A DNA stretch of 64,000 nucleotides from Gemmatimonadaceae bacterium (GCA_016720905.1 JADKJT010000005.1:1-64000), one strand, 5' to 3'; shown: positions 8,746 through 18,276, numbered from the stretch's first letter. Notes: generated from the sequence alone by a model not told the origin. Numbers and translations: made by a program.

Positions 8746-8830
8746 TAACAGGAGCTAGCTCGGGCCGATTGGGTGGTGCATGATCCCCGCAGTCACCCTC
8801 TGCCACCCCTTTCGCGACGGTCCCTGATCA

Positions 8831-9109
8831 ATGCGTTTCCTGATAGTCGAGCATTTTCGCGAGGGGAATCCACGCCCGGTGTACCAGCGGTTCGCTGAGC
8901 GAGGGCGCCTGGCGCCGGTCGGGCTCGGGTACGTGGCGAGTTGGGTGACCACCGATCTCACGCGGTGCTATCAGGTCATGGAGTGCGACGACTCGGCGTT
9001 GTTGGAGGAGTGGATGTCGCAGTGGCGGGACCTGGTGGAGTTCGAGGTGTTTCCGGTGCTCACGTCACCGGAGGCGGCCGACGCCGTCGCCGCACTGGAT
9101 GCGGCGTAG
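8831..9109 (+). CDS. DUF3303 domain protein
   Basis: A 92-residue protein matching the small DUF3303 family end to end: MRFLIVEHFREGN, PVYQRFAERGRLAP, GLGYVASWV, RCYQVMECDD and EWMSQWRDLVEFEVFPV. The fold is a ferredoxin-like dimeric alpha/beta barrel. No reaction is known. It is followed four bases after its stop by the amidohydrolase gene, so the two are likely co-transcribed. Confidence 0.85.
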   Translation: MRFLIVEHFREGNPRPVYQRFAERGRLAPVGLGYVASWVTTDLTRCYQVMECDDSALLEEWMSQWRDLVEFEVFPVLTSPEAADAVAALDAA

Positions 9110-9113
9110 GCCC

Positions 9114-10526
9114 ATGCGAATCCGCACCGTTGCGATCCGGGCCATGGTGGTGGCGTGTCTGCCATTGGCTCACATATCAGGGCAGCGACCAGCGGTCGAT
9201 CTGCTCATCACCAATGCCCGTGTGATCGACGTCGAGACCGGAGCCATCACGGCCGGCCGCACGATCGCCATTCGTGGAGACACCATCGTTGCTGTCGGAG
9301 ATGTACGCGGCGCGGCGGGCTACCGCGCGAAACAGACCATAAACGCGCGCGGGCGATACGTGATCCCCGGTTTGTGGGACATGCACATGCACTTCGGTGG
9401 TGGCCCGGCGCTGATTGCCGAGAATCGCGCGCTGATGCCGCTGTTCATCGCGCATGGCATCGTCGCGGTGCGCGACGCGGCGGGCGACCTGTCGGAGAGC
9501 GTGCTGGCGTGGCGCGACTCGGTCGCGCACGGCACGATCACTGGCCCGACCATCTTCACGTCGGGTCCGAAAATCGAAGGGATCAACTCTATTTGGCCGG
9601 GCGACCAGGAAGTGGACACCAAGGCCGGCGTAGACAGCGCGCTCGACAAACTGCAGGCCATGCGCGTGGACTTCGTGAAGCTCACGGACAATACGCTCAA
9701 GCCCGATCTGTTCCGCTATGCGCTGGGCGAGATTCGCCAGCGTGGACTCAAGAGTTCGGCGCACATCCCTGTTGCCGTGCCGGTGCGCGAGGCCGTGGAA
9801 TTGGGATTGAGTTCCATCGAACATCTGTCGTACGCAGTGCGTGCGGGCAGTGAGCGGCCCGGCCAACCACCGGCGCGTGACATGATTGCCGCGTTCGATT
9901 CGGCGACCGCCATGGCCACGTACCGACTGATGGCGCAACAGGGCACCGCCATCACGCCCACCCTGAATATCAGCCGCACGTTGGCCTGGCTGGATACCGA
10001 CACGCATGCCAACGATGAGTACCTCAAGTACATCGGTCCGGGTTTGCGTGCCACCTATCAAGGTCGCGTTGATCGGGCCGCCACCGCCGATGCGGCCGCG
10101 ATCGCACGTCGTCACCAGATGTTCGATTTCACCAGCGCGCGCCTGCCCATGCTGGCGCAGGCCGGCGTGATGATCCTGGCCGGCACCGACGCCGGGTTTC
10201 TCAACTCGTTCGACTACCCCGGCGTTGGGCTGCATGACGAATTGCAGTTGCTGGTCGAGTCGGGATTGACGCCGCTGCAGGCGCTGCAGGGCGCAACTAT
10301 CAATGGCGCGCGATTTCTCAACCGCACCGCTCGGCACGGGACCATTGCCCGCGGCCACGCGGCCGATCTGGTGCTCCTCGACCGCAATCCGTTGCGGGAC
10401 ATCAGGGCCACGCGGGCGATCTCCGGCGTGGTGTTGCGGGGGGAGTATCACAGTCGGGCGGCACTCGATGCCATGCTCCGCGCCACCGCCGAGCAGGTGG
10501 CGCGGATGCTGACTCCGGTGCCCTAG
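9114..10526 (+). CDS. Exported amidohydrolase family metallohydrolase
   Basis: A 470-residue enzyme of the amidohydrolase superfamily (imidazolonepropionase/prolidase-like branch). After a signal peptide ending near HISGQ, the N-terminal beta-sandwich (LLITNARVIDVETG) leads to the metal site HMHF near residue 91. Further ligands are likely K in FVKLTD, H in SSAHIPV, H in SSIEHLS and D in LAGTDAGF, then GTIARGHAADLVLLD typical of the C-terminal sandwich. It would cleave an amide, dipeptide or lactone in the periplasm; the substrate is not inferable. An earlier ATG at 9099 overlaps the DUF3303 stop, so 9114 is preferred. Confidence 0.88.
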   Translation: MRIRTVAIRAMVVACLPLAHISGQRPAVDLLITNARVIDVETGAITAGRTIAIRGDTIVAVGDVRGAAGYRAKQTINARGRYVIPGLWDMHMHFGGGPALIAENRALMPLFIAHGIVAVRDAAGDLSESVLAWRDSVAHGTITGPTIFTSGPKIEGINSIWPGDQEVDTKAGVDSALDKLQAMRVDFVKLTDNTLKPDLFRYALGEIRQRGLKSSAHIPVAVPVREAVELGLSSIEHLSYAVRAGSERPGQPPARDMIAAFDSATAMATYRLMAQQGTAITPTLNISRTLAWLDTDTHANDEYLKYIGPGLRATYQGRVDRAATADAAAIARRHQMFDFTSARLPMLAQAGVMILAGTDAGFLNSFDYPGVGLHDELQLLVESGLTPLQALQGATINGARFLNRTARHGTIARGHAADLVLLDRNPLRDIRATRAISGVVLRGEYHSRAALDAMLRATAEQVARMLTPVP

Positions 10527-10684
10527 AGTTTTCGGACGATTCCGATTTCGCGCGGTTCACGGGATTGCGTTGGCGCCGACCGGAATAGCGGCGGGCCAGG
10601 CCAGGCCGGGCATTGACCGGACCATCATGAGGCGACTGTTTACGGGTGTCGTTGGTTGTTTCCGTCAACTGCAGGACCGCCGCC

Positions 10685-11350
10685 ATGCCTGAGCATCCGT
10701 TCGTTCCGCTGGAGTTCGAGCGCGTCTCGCTCGACGAGTCACAGTCGCGCGCCCACGCGTTTTACGAGCGCATGAAGCTCCGTCGCACTACTCGCCATTT
10801 CTCCAGCGAGCCCGTGCCGCGGCAGCTCATCGAGTACGCGATTCGCACCGCCGGCACGGCGCCCAGCGGGGCGCACCAGCAGCCGTGGACCTTCGTGGCC
10901 GTGTCCGATCCGGCGCTCAAGGCGGAGATTCGTCGCGCGGCGGAGGAGGAAGAGCGCGAGTTCTACAGTGGCCGCGCGCCGGCGGAATGGCTGGAAGCGT
11001 TGGCGCCGCTGGGCACCGATCAGCACAAGCCGCATCTCGTTGACGCGTCGTGGCTGGTGGTGCTGTTTCGTCAATCGTATGGGATGCAGCCGGATGGCAG
11101 CAAGCGTACCTACTACTACACGCAGGAGTCGTGCGGTATCGCGGCCGGGTTGTTCATCGCGGCCGTGCACAAGATGGGACTGGTGACGCTCACGCACACG
11201 CCCAACCCGATGGCGTTTCTGTCCGAATTGCTGGGTCGGCCCGCGAACGAGAAGGCCATGCTGGTGATGCCGGTGGGGTATCCCGCAACAGATGCGAAAG
11301 TGCCGGATATCGTTCGGAAGCCGCTCGACGAAATCTGCGTGTGGAAGTAG
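10685..11350 (+). CDS. Nitroreductase-fold flavoprotein, iodotyrosine deiodinase-like
   Basis: A 221-residue FMN enzyme. RRTTRHFSSEPVP and GTAPSGAHQQPW are the FMN-binding segments, and TLTHTPNPM and VMPVGYPA complete the fold. Residues E90, Y94 and K115 fall in the lid region with the spacing of E157, Y161 and K182 of mammalian iodotyrosine deiodinase (E-x3-Y, then 21 residues to K), and the stretch EWLEALAPLGTD between them is typical of bacterial deiodinase homologues. Reductive dehalogenation of halotyrosines or a related phenol is therefore likely, though not certain. The ATG at 10685 is chosen over an upstream one at 10646. It appears to be a single gene. Confidence 0.85.
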   Translation: MPEHPFVPLEFERVSLDESQSRAHAFYERMKLRRTTRHFSSEPVPRQLIEYAIRTAGTAPSGAHQQPWTFVAVSDPALKAEIRRAAEEEEREFYSGRAPAEWLEALAPLGTDQHKPHLVDASWLVVLFRQSYGMQPDGSKRTYYYTQESCGIAAGLFIAAVHKMGLVTLTHTPNPMAFLSELLGRPANEKAMLVMPVGYPATDAKVPDIVRKPLDEICVWK

Positions 11351-11381
11351 GGACACGGTCCACCCGCAAGAAGGCGTGCTG

Positions 11382-12521
11382 GTGATTCGTACGCGCTGGC
11401 GGGCCGTGGCCCTCGCGGTAGGGCTGAGTGTAAGTGGCTTTGGAGCGAACGCGCAGGCAGACCCTGCACGCCTCGACACGACACACTTGACCACCAATGC
11501 CCGTGCCGTGTATCGCACCTGGCAGGCCTACCTGGCATCCCGCGTGGGCCGGTTCTCGGCCACCGCCAGAACACCATCACCGTACTGGTCAGCCGCAGAG
11601 CAAACGCGTTGGCCCGTGTACGATCTGGCCGACTTCTATCTCGACGACGCGGCGGTTCCGGAAATTGTCGCTGTTGAACCGGTCCGCGAAGGCGCGCGCG
11701 ATGCCTATCGCATCACCACGCGCTTTCACACCGGCAATCAGGCGTCACGCAGTGCCACCTGGTGGACGGCGATGACGGTGACCGTGTTCGCGGCGCGAGA
11801 AGGCGGTGCGTGGAAACTTTCCAACGCACTGCCGCGCCTGACCGCCAAATGGCATCGCGACACCGTTGGTCCTATCACCTATGTGTACGCACCAGACTAC
11901 CCCTACGATCACGCACGGGCGAAACGCGCGGTCGCTTTCACCGACTCACTGGCCGCCGCCTTCGGCGTGCCGACGCTTGCGCCGCTCACGTACTTCCTCA
12001 CGCCAACGGTCGATGAGGTATACCGGATCATGGGCCTCGAATCGGATGTGAAGTTCGGACCGACTGGCGGAGCGGCGCAGCCGGTGAATCGTATGCTGTT
12101 CTCGGGAAACCCCGCGCTGGGAGAGGAGTACCGCCATGAATTGGTGCATCTCGTTCTGGCCCCTCTGGTCACGGGGAATACGAGCTATTTGGTCTCCGAA
12201 GGTGTCCCCACGTGGATTGGCGGCACCGCTGGTGCCACTTTCTCCGCATCCGTTCGATCGCTCGCCGATTTCTTGAAACAACGCCCCACGGTATCGCTCG
12301 ATGCGATCATGTCCGGTTCGTTCTCCAATGCCCAGTTCTATCCCGCCGGAGCGGTGCTCGTTGACATGGTGTTCCGACAGGGTGGCGTCGCGGCGGTGAA
12401 GGAACTCTTCAACAGCGACGGACGCGGCGGCGACACGAAGAGCATTGTCGCCCGGCTGCTGAAACGCCCCTGGCCGGACGTCGCCCGCATCTGGCGCGCA
12501 CGCGTGATGACCTACTCGTAG
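11382..12521 (+). CDS. Exported gluzincin-type metallopeptidase (MA-like)
   Basis: A 379-residue secreted protein. The GTG at 11382 has AAGG seven bases upstream and gives a signal peptide ending near GANAQ. The zinc site is H252-ELV-H256, and E273 in SEGVPTW is placed as the third ligand of gluzincins, as in the peptidase MA-like family (PF13485). The N-terminal half is an NTF2-like domain (residues about 35-165) of unknown use. The last ten bases overlap the convergent ABC permease gene. Substrate unknown; likely periplasmic. Confidence 0.78.
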   Translation: MIRTRWRAVALAVGLSVSGFGANAQADPARLDTTHLTTNARAVYRTWQAYLASRVGRFSATARTPSPYWSAAEQTRWPVYDLADFYLDDAAVPEIVAVEPVREGARDAYRITTRFHTGNQASRSATWWTAMTVTVFAAREGGAWKLSNALPRLTAKWHRDTVGPITYVYAPDYPYDHARAKRAVAFTDSLAAAFGVPTLAPLTYFLTPTVDEVYRIMGLESDVKFGPTGGAAQPVNRMLFSGNPALGEEYRHELVHLVLAPLVTGNTSYLVSEGVPTWIGGTAGATFSASVRSLADFLKQRPTVSLDAIMSGSFSNAQFYPAGAVLVDMVFRQGGVAAVKELFNSDGRGGDTKSIVARLLKRPWPDVARIWRARVMTYS

Positions 12522-14923
12522 GCGAGAGCCGCGCGCGTCGTAATCCGCGTTGCCCGCCACGCCGGCCACGCGCAGGCAACAACCGACACGACCAACACCA
12601 CGCCCAGCCACTGCACCACGCCGGCCACATCAGGCATCCAGGTCACCGCCAGCGGCAGCATGATGCGCCCAAACGCTCGGCCCAGTACCACGCTCATGGG
12701 CAGCGACAGCGGGATGGCCAACGCCCAACCGAGCAGCGCAATTACCAGTCCTTCGATTTGCACCATGGTCATAATTGCGCCATGGCGCGCGCCAATGGCG
12801 CGCAACACACCGATCTCTCGCGTACGTTCCAGAACGGCCATGCCCATAGTGGACGCGAGCGCGAGTCCGCCCACGACGATCATCAGTTGACCCATGATGC
12901 CCAGAAACCCGGCCACCATCAACAGGTGATCTTCAGTGACCTTGCGCGACTCGACCATCATCTGGCCGGTTTGTACCGGGTAGCCGCTCTGCGCGAGCGC
13001 GGCACGGAGCCGTTGCATGAGGTCCAGTTGTGATGCCGGGCCGCGCAACGACGACGCCACGACCATGCGATCGACCCGACCGCCGGCGGTGATTGCCGCG
13101 ATGGTCGCCCGCGGCGCATAGGACGCGGGCGACGGGCCGGATTCCACGATACCGACCACGTGCCACGGCTGCGTTCGACCGGCAATCACGAGATTCACCG
13201 TCGCGCCAACGCGCATGGACGGCTCATCGCCCGACAGGCGACGATTCACCACGATCGCGCGTTCGTCGCTGTCGTTGAGCCATCGTCCCGCTGTGATATC
13301 GTGCTTGAGCATGGCGGTGCCAGGCGTCGGCGCGCTGACGGGAAACGCATTGCCCGGCAGGCCGTCGCCGCGGTCCAGTGTCGCGCGCGCTGCACTCCAC
13401 GCTTCTGCGTCACCCACGCCGCCGATGGCACGCACAACCGCTTCGAGCGAGTCGGCCGGCCAGGCGTTGGCCGTGCGTAACGCCATGTCGTACCGTTGCG
13501 TGTCAAACAGCAGCCCCACCGCGCCGCGCACCGAGGTGCGCAGGTTGAGCGCGCCAATGTACACCGCGCCGCCCATCGCCAGCGTCAGCAGCGTCAATGA
13601 CATGCGCAGTCGCTTGCGAAACGCGTTGCGTAACGAGAGCAGCAGCGGTCGCGCCATGCCACCCATTGCATCGAGGCGCTTGCCGAAGTCGCCCAATGCG
13701 GCGCGCGAGCCCGTGGCCGTGATGCCAACGTCCCGAAGCGCTTCTCCCACCGAAATTCGACAACCGCGTGAAACCGGAATTGCCGCCGCGGCCACGGGGA
13801 AGATCAACCCGACTGCCAGCTGAACGAGAAACGCCGAGGACGGAATCGCGAACCCCTTCGTGCTGAAATTCAGCAGGTCGGCGGTGAAGTCGGCATACCA
13901 GCGTCCGACAAATGCCGCCAGCGGAATGGCAATGGCGCAGGCTACGAGTCCAAGGAGAAACGCCAGCAGCAGATACATCTGTGCGATCTGTCGAGGTGTC
14001 GCACCAATCGCTTTCATCACGCCAATTTCGCGCACCTGTCCGGTGAGCATGGCGCCAATGAGATTGACCACCAGAATGCCACTGAGCAGCAGCGCGATCG
14101 CGCCGAACGCGCCTTGCGTGAACAACAGCGAGTCGATTTGCGCGGCGTGGATGTGTCGTCCGGGCACCGGAACGTCCACCGCGGTTACGGTGCGTCCATT
14201 GCGCTGAAGCAGTTGCTGCACCTGCTGTGCCACGCGACGAATGCCGTCGCGATCGAGCGTGCTGTCACGCACCACGAACTGCAGTTCGTTGAACGTCGCG
14301 GATAGGCCGAGGGAGCGCAGCGACGACGGCGACGCGAAGGTGTACACCACGTGCTCCATCCAGCCCGGCGCGAGACCGACATCCCGCGCGATGCCAGTGA
14401 TGGCCATCGTGATCGGCGCGTTGTCGCCCACCTGAACCAGCAGTGAGTCACCAATGGAGGCGCCCGCATAATCCACCGACGAACGTTCGATCACGAGTTC
14501 GCCGTCGCGCGGAGGCCACTGGCCCGCTTCGCTCAGCACCTTGCCAATCGCGCTGCTCTCAAAGTCGTCGAGCGCGAACACCACCAATGATCGCGGAGAC
14601 GCCGCACCGGCCACCCGCACGCCACCATTCACGGTGCGGCGCGCCTGGACTGCGGCAATGCCCGTCATGGCCCGTACTTGTGCCACGATCGCCGCGCTGA
14701 CCGAGTCGACACGCAGCGTCGCTGACGCCGGCCGACTGGCACGATACTCCTCTCGCGTGACCTGACGCATAAGCGACCAGGTGTCCAGCACGGAACCCGC
14801 GCCAGCCAACCCAACCACCATGGCCAGCACCACCAGTGCCGTACGCGATGGATGCAGTTGCAGGTCGCGCAGCACCTTTCGCCACCGCGGACTCAATGCC
14901 CGCTCAACCATTCGACTAAACAT
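12512..14923 (-). CDS. ABC transporter permease, two FtsX domains
   Basis: An 803-residue MacB/LolC-like permease: an N-terminal transmembrane helix near residues 25-45, a large periplasmic domain, three helices near 255-370, a second N-terminal helix near 430-450, a second periplasmic domain, and a C-terminal trio near 690-790. Both FtsX domains are complete, so one chain could supply the whole membrane part. The ATG at 14923 overlaps the ATPase stop by eight bases, and the ATPase gene is just upstream. The duplicated layout resembles the LolCDE-type or ADOP exporters that move lipoproteins, peptides or macrolides outward; the substrate is not known. No adaptor gene is adjacent. Confidence 0.9.
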   Translation of the reverse strand: MFSRMVERALSPRWRKVLRDLQLHPSRTALVVLAMVVGLAGAGSVLDTWSLMRQVTREEYRASRPASATLRVDSVSAAIVAQVRAMTGIAAVQARRTVNGGVRVAGAASPRSLVVFALDDFESSAIGKVLSEAGQWPPRDGELVIERSSVDYAGASIGDSLLVQVGDNAPITMAITGIARDVGLAPGWMEHVVYTFASPSSLRSLGLSATFNELQFVVRDSTLDRDGIRRVAQQVQQLLQRNGRTVTAVDVPVPGRHIHAAQIDSLLFTQGAFGAIALLLSGILVVNLIGAMLTGQVREIGVMKAIGATPRQIAQMYLLLAFLLGLVACAIAIPLAAFVGRWYADFTADLLNFSTKGFAIPSSAFLVQLAVGLIFPVAAAAIPVSRGCRISVGEALRDVGITATGSRAALGDFGKRLDAMGGMARPLLLSLRNAFRKRLRMSLTLLTLAMGGAVYIGALNLRTSVRGAVGLLFDTQRYDMALRTANAWPADSLEAVVRAIGGVGDAEAWSAARATLDRGDGLPGNAFPVSAPTPGTAMLKHDITAGRWLNDSDERAIVVNRRLSGDEPSMRVGATVNLVIAGRTQPWHVVGIVESGPSPASYAPRATIAAITAGGRVDRMVVASSLRGPASQLDLMQRLRAALAQSGYPVQTGQMMVESRKVTEDHLLMVAGFLGIMGQLMIVVGGLALASTMGMAVLERTREIGVLRAIGARHGAIMTMVQIEGLVIALLGWALAIPLSLPMSVVLGRAFGRIMLPLAVTWMPDVAGVVQWLGVVLVVSVVACAWPAWRATRITTRAALAYE

Positions 14924-15626
14924 GCTCAGCCAGCAATCGACCATCGGCCAGTGTCAGCACGCGGGTGGCATGCTGAATGGCTCGGTGCTCGTGGGTGACC
15001 ATGACAATCGTCTGCCCATCGCGCGCGAGCTGCGCGAGGATCGCCAACATGGCGTCAGAGGTCCGCGAGTCGAGATTGCCCGTGGGCTCGTCGGCCAGCA
15101 ACAGCGCTGGTGCGTTGGCCAACGCCCGCGCCACCGCCACGCGCTGTTGCTGACCACCAGACAGCGTGGACGGCAGCTTGTCGCACTGATCGGCCACGCC
15201 CAACCGATCGAGCAGTGACTCGGCGCGAGCCCGTCGTGCTCTCGGCGCAAATGTACCGCAGAAGTCCATGGGCAGCATCACGTTCTCGGCGGCCGTCAGC
15301 GTGGGCAGCAATTGAAAGAACTGGAACACGATGCCGACGGCGCGTCCGCGCCATGGTGACAGTTCGTGTTCGGCCAGCGCATGCACCGGCGTGCCGTCGA
15401 TGATGACTTCGCCGTGTGTCGGCCGGTCGATCCCGGCGAGGAGCGAAAGCAGGGTAGACTTGCCACTGCCAGACTCGCCAACGACGGCCACGAACTCGCC
15501 GGCCTTGATGGACAGCGAGACGTCGTCGAGCGCGGTGAAGGGACCGGCGGGGGTGTCGTATTGTCGGGAGACGCCACGCAGTGAGAGCAGCGGCGAGTCG
15601 GTGTGGGTGGCGGTGGTGTTAGTCAT
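14916..15626 (-). CDS. ABC transporter ATP-binding protein (LolD/MacB type)
   Basis: A 236-residue ATPase with Walker A GESGSGKST near residue 45, Q-loop in IVFQFFQLL, signature LSGGQQQRVA, Walker B LLLADEPTGNLD and H-loop THEH. The FQFFQLLPTLTAAENV region is typical of the LolD/MacB/FtsE branch that drives mechanotransmission exporters. The preferred start is the ATG at 15626; the frame is open upstream to 15683 without family sequence. It is co-translated with the FtsX permease downstream. Confidence 0.93.
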   Translation of the reverse strand: MTNTTATHTDSPLLSLRGVSRQYDTPAGPFTALDDVSLSIKAGEFVAVVGESGSGKSTLLSLLAGIDRPTHGEVIIDGTPVHALAEHELSPWRGRAVGIVFQFFQLLPTLTAAENVMLPMDFCGTFAPRARRARAESLLDRLGVADQCDKLPSTLSGGQQQRVAVARALANAPALLLADEPTGNLDSRTSDAMLAILAQLARDGQTIVMVTHEHRAIQHATRVLTLADGRLLAEHV

Positions 15627-15797
15627 GCGGAGGACGATACGGTGGGCCACCGCGCCGTCGCTACCGTGTGCGTTGCCGTTCAACCGCCTCGTGCGACCGT
15701 TCAGCGAATCGTACCTGTTCGTGCCCCGGTCGCCGCGTCATGGTTCACTCGTCCAGTCAGTCACCTGCTGACCCATCGCGATCAACCCGGAGTTTTC

Positions 15798-16421
15798 ATG
15801 ACCCATACCACACTCGCCCGCCGTCGCCCAACGTCTCACGCCCTGGTCGCGATGTTCGCGCTGCTACTGCCTGCCGTCGCGATTGCGCAGCACAGCGGTA
15901 CGGCCGCACCGCCGCCGCCGATTGCACCCAAGGAAGGCGTGCAATTCGATTTTCTGGTTGGCCAGTGGGAGCTCGTTGGCCAGCCACAGGCGACCACGCT
16001 GGCCCAGCGGCTGCACGGCGTCGGGAAACTTCCCGGCACCTGGAAAGCATGGCGGGCACTCGACGGCTGGGGCATCGAGGACGAACTGCGTCTCACCGAT
16101 GCCTCCGGCAATCCGCTGCTGCTGGCGCACACCGTACGCTACTTCGACTCGGCCGCTCGTCGGTGGAGTCTCTCCGCTGTGGACGTCTACAAGGGCATTG
16201 TGTCGTCGTCTGCCGCTGAATGGAAAGGCGGGGAGATGATCGTGACGGGGAGCGGCAAGGATGCTGAGGGGAAGGCCTACATTTCGCGGGCCACATTTTC
16301 CAAGATCACGCCGACGAGCTTCACGTACCGGCTCGATCGCTCGTATGACAACGGGACGAAATGGACCGAAGGTGTCACGCGAATCGATGCCAAGCGCGTG
16401 GCCGCCGCCGCACCGCGCTAA
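15798..16421 (+). CDS. Secreted DUF1579-like protein
   Basis: A 207-residue exported protein with a signal peptide (TTLARRRPTSHA, hydrophobic core, cut near AIAQ). The mature part opens with FDFLVGQWELVG, the common entry motif of DUF1579 and related lipocalin-like beta barrels, and continues with alternating strands (AHTVRYFDSAARRW, KAYISRATF). No enzyme motif. It lies between the divergent ABC operon and the LytS-type kinase gene; a functional link with either is not shown. Confidence 0.75.
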   Translation: MTHTTLARRRPTSHALVAMFALLLPAVAIAQHSGTAAPPPPIAPKEGVQFDFLVGQWELVGQPQATTLAQRLHGVGKLPGTWKAWRALDGWGIEDELRLTDASGNPLLLAHTVRYFDSAARRWSLSAVDVYKGIVSSSAAEWKGGEMIVTGSGKDAEGKAYISRATFSKITPTSFTYRLDRSYDNGTKWTEGVTRIDAKRVAAAAPR

Positions 16422-16438
16422 GCCGCCTTCGGACGACG

Positions 16439-17530
16439 ATGTCGATGGCCCCTGCCGCTTCGTCAACACCGCGTGCACGTTGGTGGATGCCGAAGATCTG
16501 GGTCTGGCTGCAGCTGGTGATTGGATGGCTCCCAGTGTGGGCACTCTACTCCACGCTTATCGTCACCGCGCATCCCGGCACGACGGTGCATTCGGCCGTG
16601 TTCGCCGGGATGCGCGCCGTGGCCTGCGCGGCGGTCTTGGGACTCGGCGTGAACCGGCTCACGCAGCGCTTTCCGTGGCCGGTGCCCATGCACCCGCGTT
16701 TCATCGCGCTTCATGTGGCTGCCGCGCCACTCTATGCCATTGCCTGGATGGTACTGGCCGCACTGCTTGAATCGACCCTGCTGACGGTGCACTCGGGTGG
16801 TCTGCAACTGGCCATGCGGGCACCATTGGTGCCGTTCCTCGTCATGGGCGTGTGGTTCTACGTTATGGTGGCGGGTGTGACCTATGCGTCGCAAGCGGCG
16901 CAGCGTGCGGCAATTGCCGAAGCGCTGGCGGTGACGTCCCGAATGGCCACGCTACGGTCGCAACTCAATCCGCATTTCCTATTCAATGCACTCCATACAG
17001 TGGTGCAGCTCATTCCGCTTGAGCCACATCGCGCAACACAGGCAACGGAGCAGCTGGCGGGACTCCTACGCACCAGCCTGGAGGAAGACCGCGACCTCAT
17101 TCGGCTTGACGACGAGTGGGCGTTTGTCGAGCGCTACCTCGCTTTGGAGCGTCTCCGATTTGGTGATCGGCTGCAGGTCACGATGGACATGGCTGACGAT
17201 GCGCGTGACGCACTGATTCCATCATTTGCGCTTCAGACGCTGGTTGAGAATGCCGTACGCCATGGTGCGGCACCGCAGGTCGAGGCCACGTCGCTGCACA
17301 TTCAAGCGCGCGTCGATGGCACCACACTTACCGTCGTCGTGCATGACACGGGGGTCGGTGCCGACTCGACAGCGCTCGCGAACGGCGGTACCGGGCTGGC
17401 GCGCTTGCGAGACCGATTGCGCGTGCTGTTCGCCGATCGCGGCGTCCTGCGTGTCGACACGCGGTCAGGGCACGGCTTCACAGCCACCATTGCGGTTCCG
17501 CGAAACGCCAACGCCGAGCGCGACTCGTGA
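16439..17530 (+). CDS. LytS/YehU-type sensor histidine kinase
   Basis: A 363-residue kinase with four hydrophobic helices in the first 150 residues (near 19-45, 55-77, 88-113 and 127-150) and no separate sensor domain. The phospho-acceptor region (His_kinase, PF06580) reads LNPHFLFNALHT with the conserved H. ATP-binding motifs follow: LQTLVENAVRHG (N box), HDTGVG (G1) and GTGLARLRDRL (G2). It signals to the LytTR regulator encoded immediately downstream, whose GTG start overlaps its stop codon (GTGA). Probable start ATG 16439; a second ATG lies two codons on. Confidence 0.92.
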   Translation: MSMAPAASSTPRARWWMPKIWVWLQLVIGWLPVWALYSTLIVTAHPGTTVHSAVFAGMRAVACAAVLGLGVNRLTQRFPWPVPMHPRFIALHVAAAPLYAIAWMVLAALLESTLLTVHSGGLQLAMRAPLVPFLVMGVWFYVMVAGVTYASQAAQRAAIAEALAVTSRMATLRSQLNPHFLFNALHTVVQLIPLEPHRATQATEQLAGLLRTSLEEDRDLIRLDDEWAFVERYLALERLRFGDRLQVTMDMADDARDALIPSFALQTLVENAVRHGAAPQVEATSLHIQARVDGTTLTVVVHDTGVGADSTALANGGTGLARLRDRLRVLFADRGVLRVDTRSGHGFTATIAVPRNANAERDS

Positions 17531-18276
17531 CCGTCGAGCATCGCGTCACCGCGTTGATAGCCGACGACGAACCTCTGGCCCGCGCCGGTATGCGGGCCAT
17601 GCTGGCGCCCATCGAATGGATCACCTGCGTCGGCGAGGCGGCCAATGGTCCCGCGGCCCTCGACGCGATCGACACGCTACGCCCGGAACTGGTGTTCCTC
17701 GATATCCAGATGCCTGGAATGCTGGGCACCGAGGTCGCGCGACGAGCCACGCATGATCCGTATGTGATTTTCACGACGGCGTGGGCGCAACACGCCGCCG
17801 AGGCGTTTGAACTGGGTGCGCTGGATTACCTGCTCAAGCCATTCGGCGCCGACCGATTGGCATTAACACTCGAACGGGTTCGCGCCTCGATGAGTGAACC
17901 CGTGGTGGCGCCGGCACTGGATCGTTATCGAGAAACGTCGCGCGGCGGACCGATCAGTCGCGTGTTCGTGCGCTCAGGTCGCGCCATCATTCCCGTTGCC
18001 GTCGACAGCGTGTCATGGTTTGAGGCGGACGGTGATTACGTCGCGGTGCATGTGGGGCGCGCCCGTCATCTGGTGCATGTGGCACTGTCACGCCTCGAGA
18101 CAAGACTGGATCCAGCGCGATTCGCGCGCATTCACCGCACGTCGATTGTCAACCTCGACCATGTGAAGGCGTTCAAGCGCTTGGGCAAGGGACGACTGGT
18201 GGCCGAATTGACCGACGGGACGCTACTCGATGTGAGCCGCAGCAAGGCCCGGGAACTCCGCGCCCTGGGCGAATAG
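17527..18276 (+). CDS. LytTR-family response regulator
   Basis: A 249-residue regulator. The receiver domain (residues 8-120) has the acidic pair in ADDEP, phospho-acceptor D in LVFLDIQMPG, T in FTTAWAQ and K in DYLLKPFG. The C-terminal LytTR DNA-binding domain (about 145-245) shows VSWFEADGDYVAVHV and FARIHRTSIVNLDHV, the family's hallmark segments. The GTG start lies inside the kinase stop, so kinase and regulator are made together. Targets are unknown; these systems often control cell-surface genes. Confidence 0.93.
   Translation: MTVEHRVTALIADDEPLARAGMRAMLAPIEWITCVGEAANGPAALDAIDTLRPELVFLDIQMPGMLGTEVARRATHDPYVIFTTAWAQHAAEAFELGALDYLLKPFGADRLALTLERVRASMSEPVVAPALDRYRETSRGGPISRVFVRSGRAIIPVAVDSVSWFEADGDYVAVHVGRARHLVHVALSRLETRLDPARFARIHRTSIVNLDHVKAFKRLGKGRLVAELTDGTLLDVSRSKARELRALGE

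Noticed and set aside
9177..10451. Minus-strand frame of 424 codons
   Set aside because: Antisense to the amidohydrolase gene; composition is Arg/His/Gln-rich and there is no domain.
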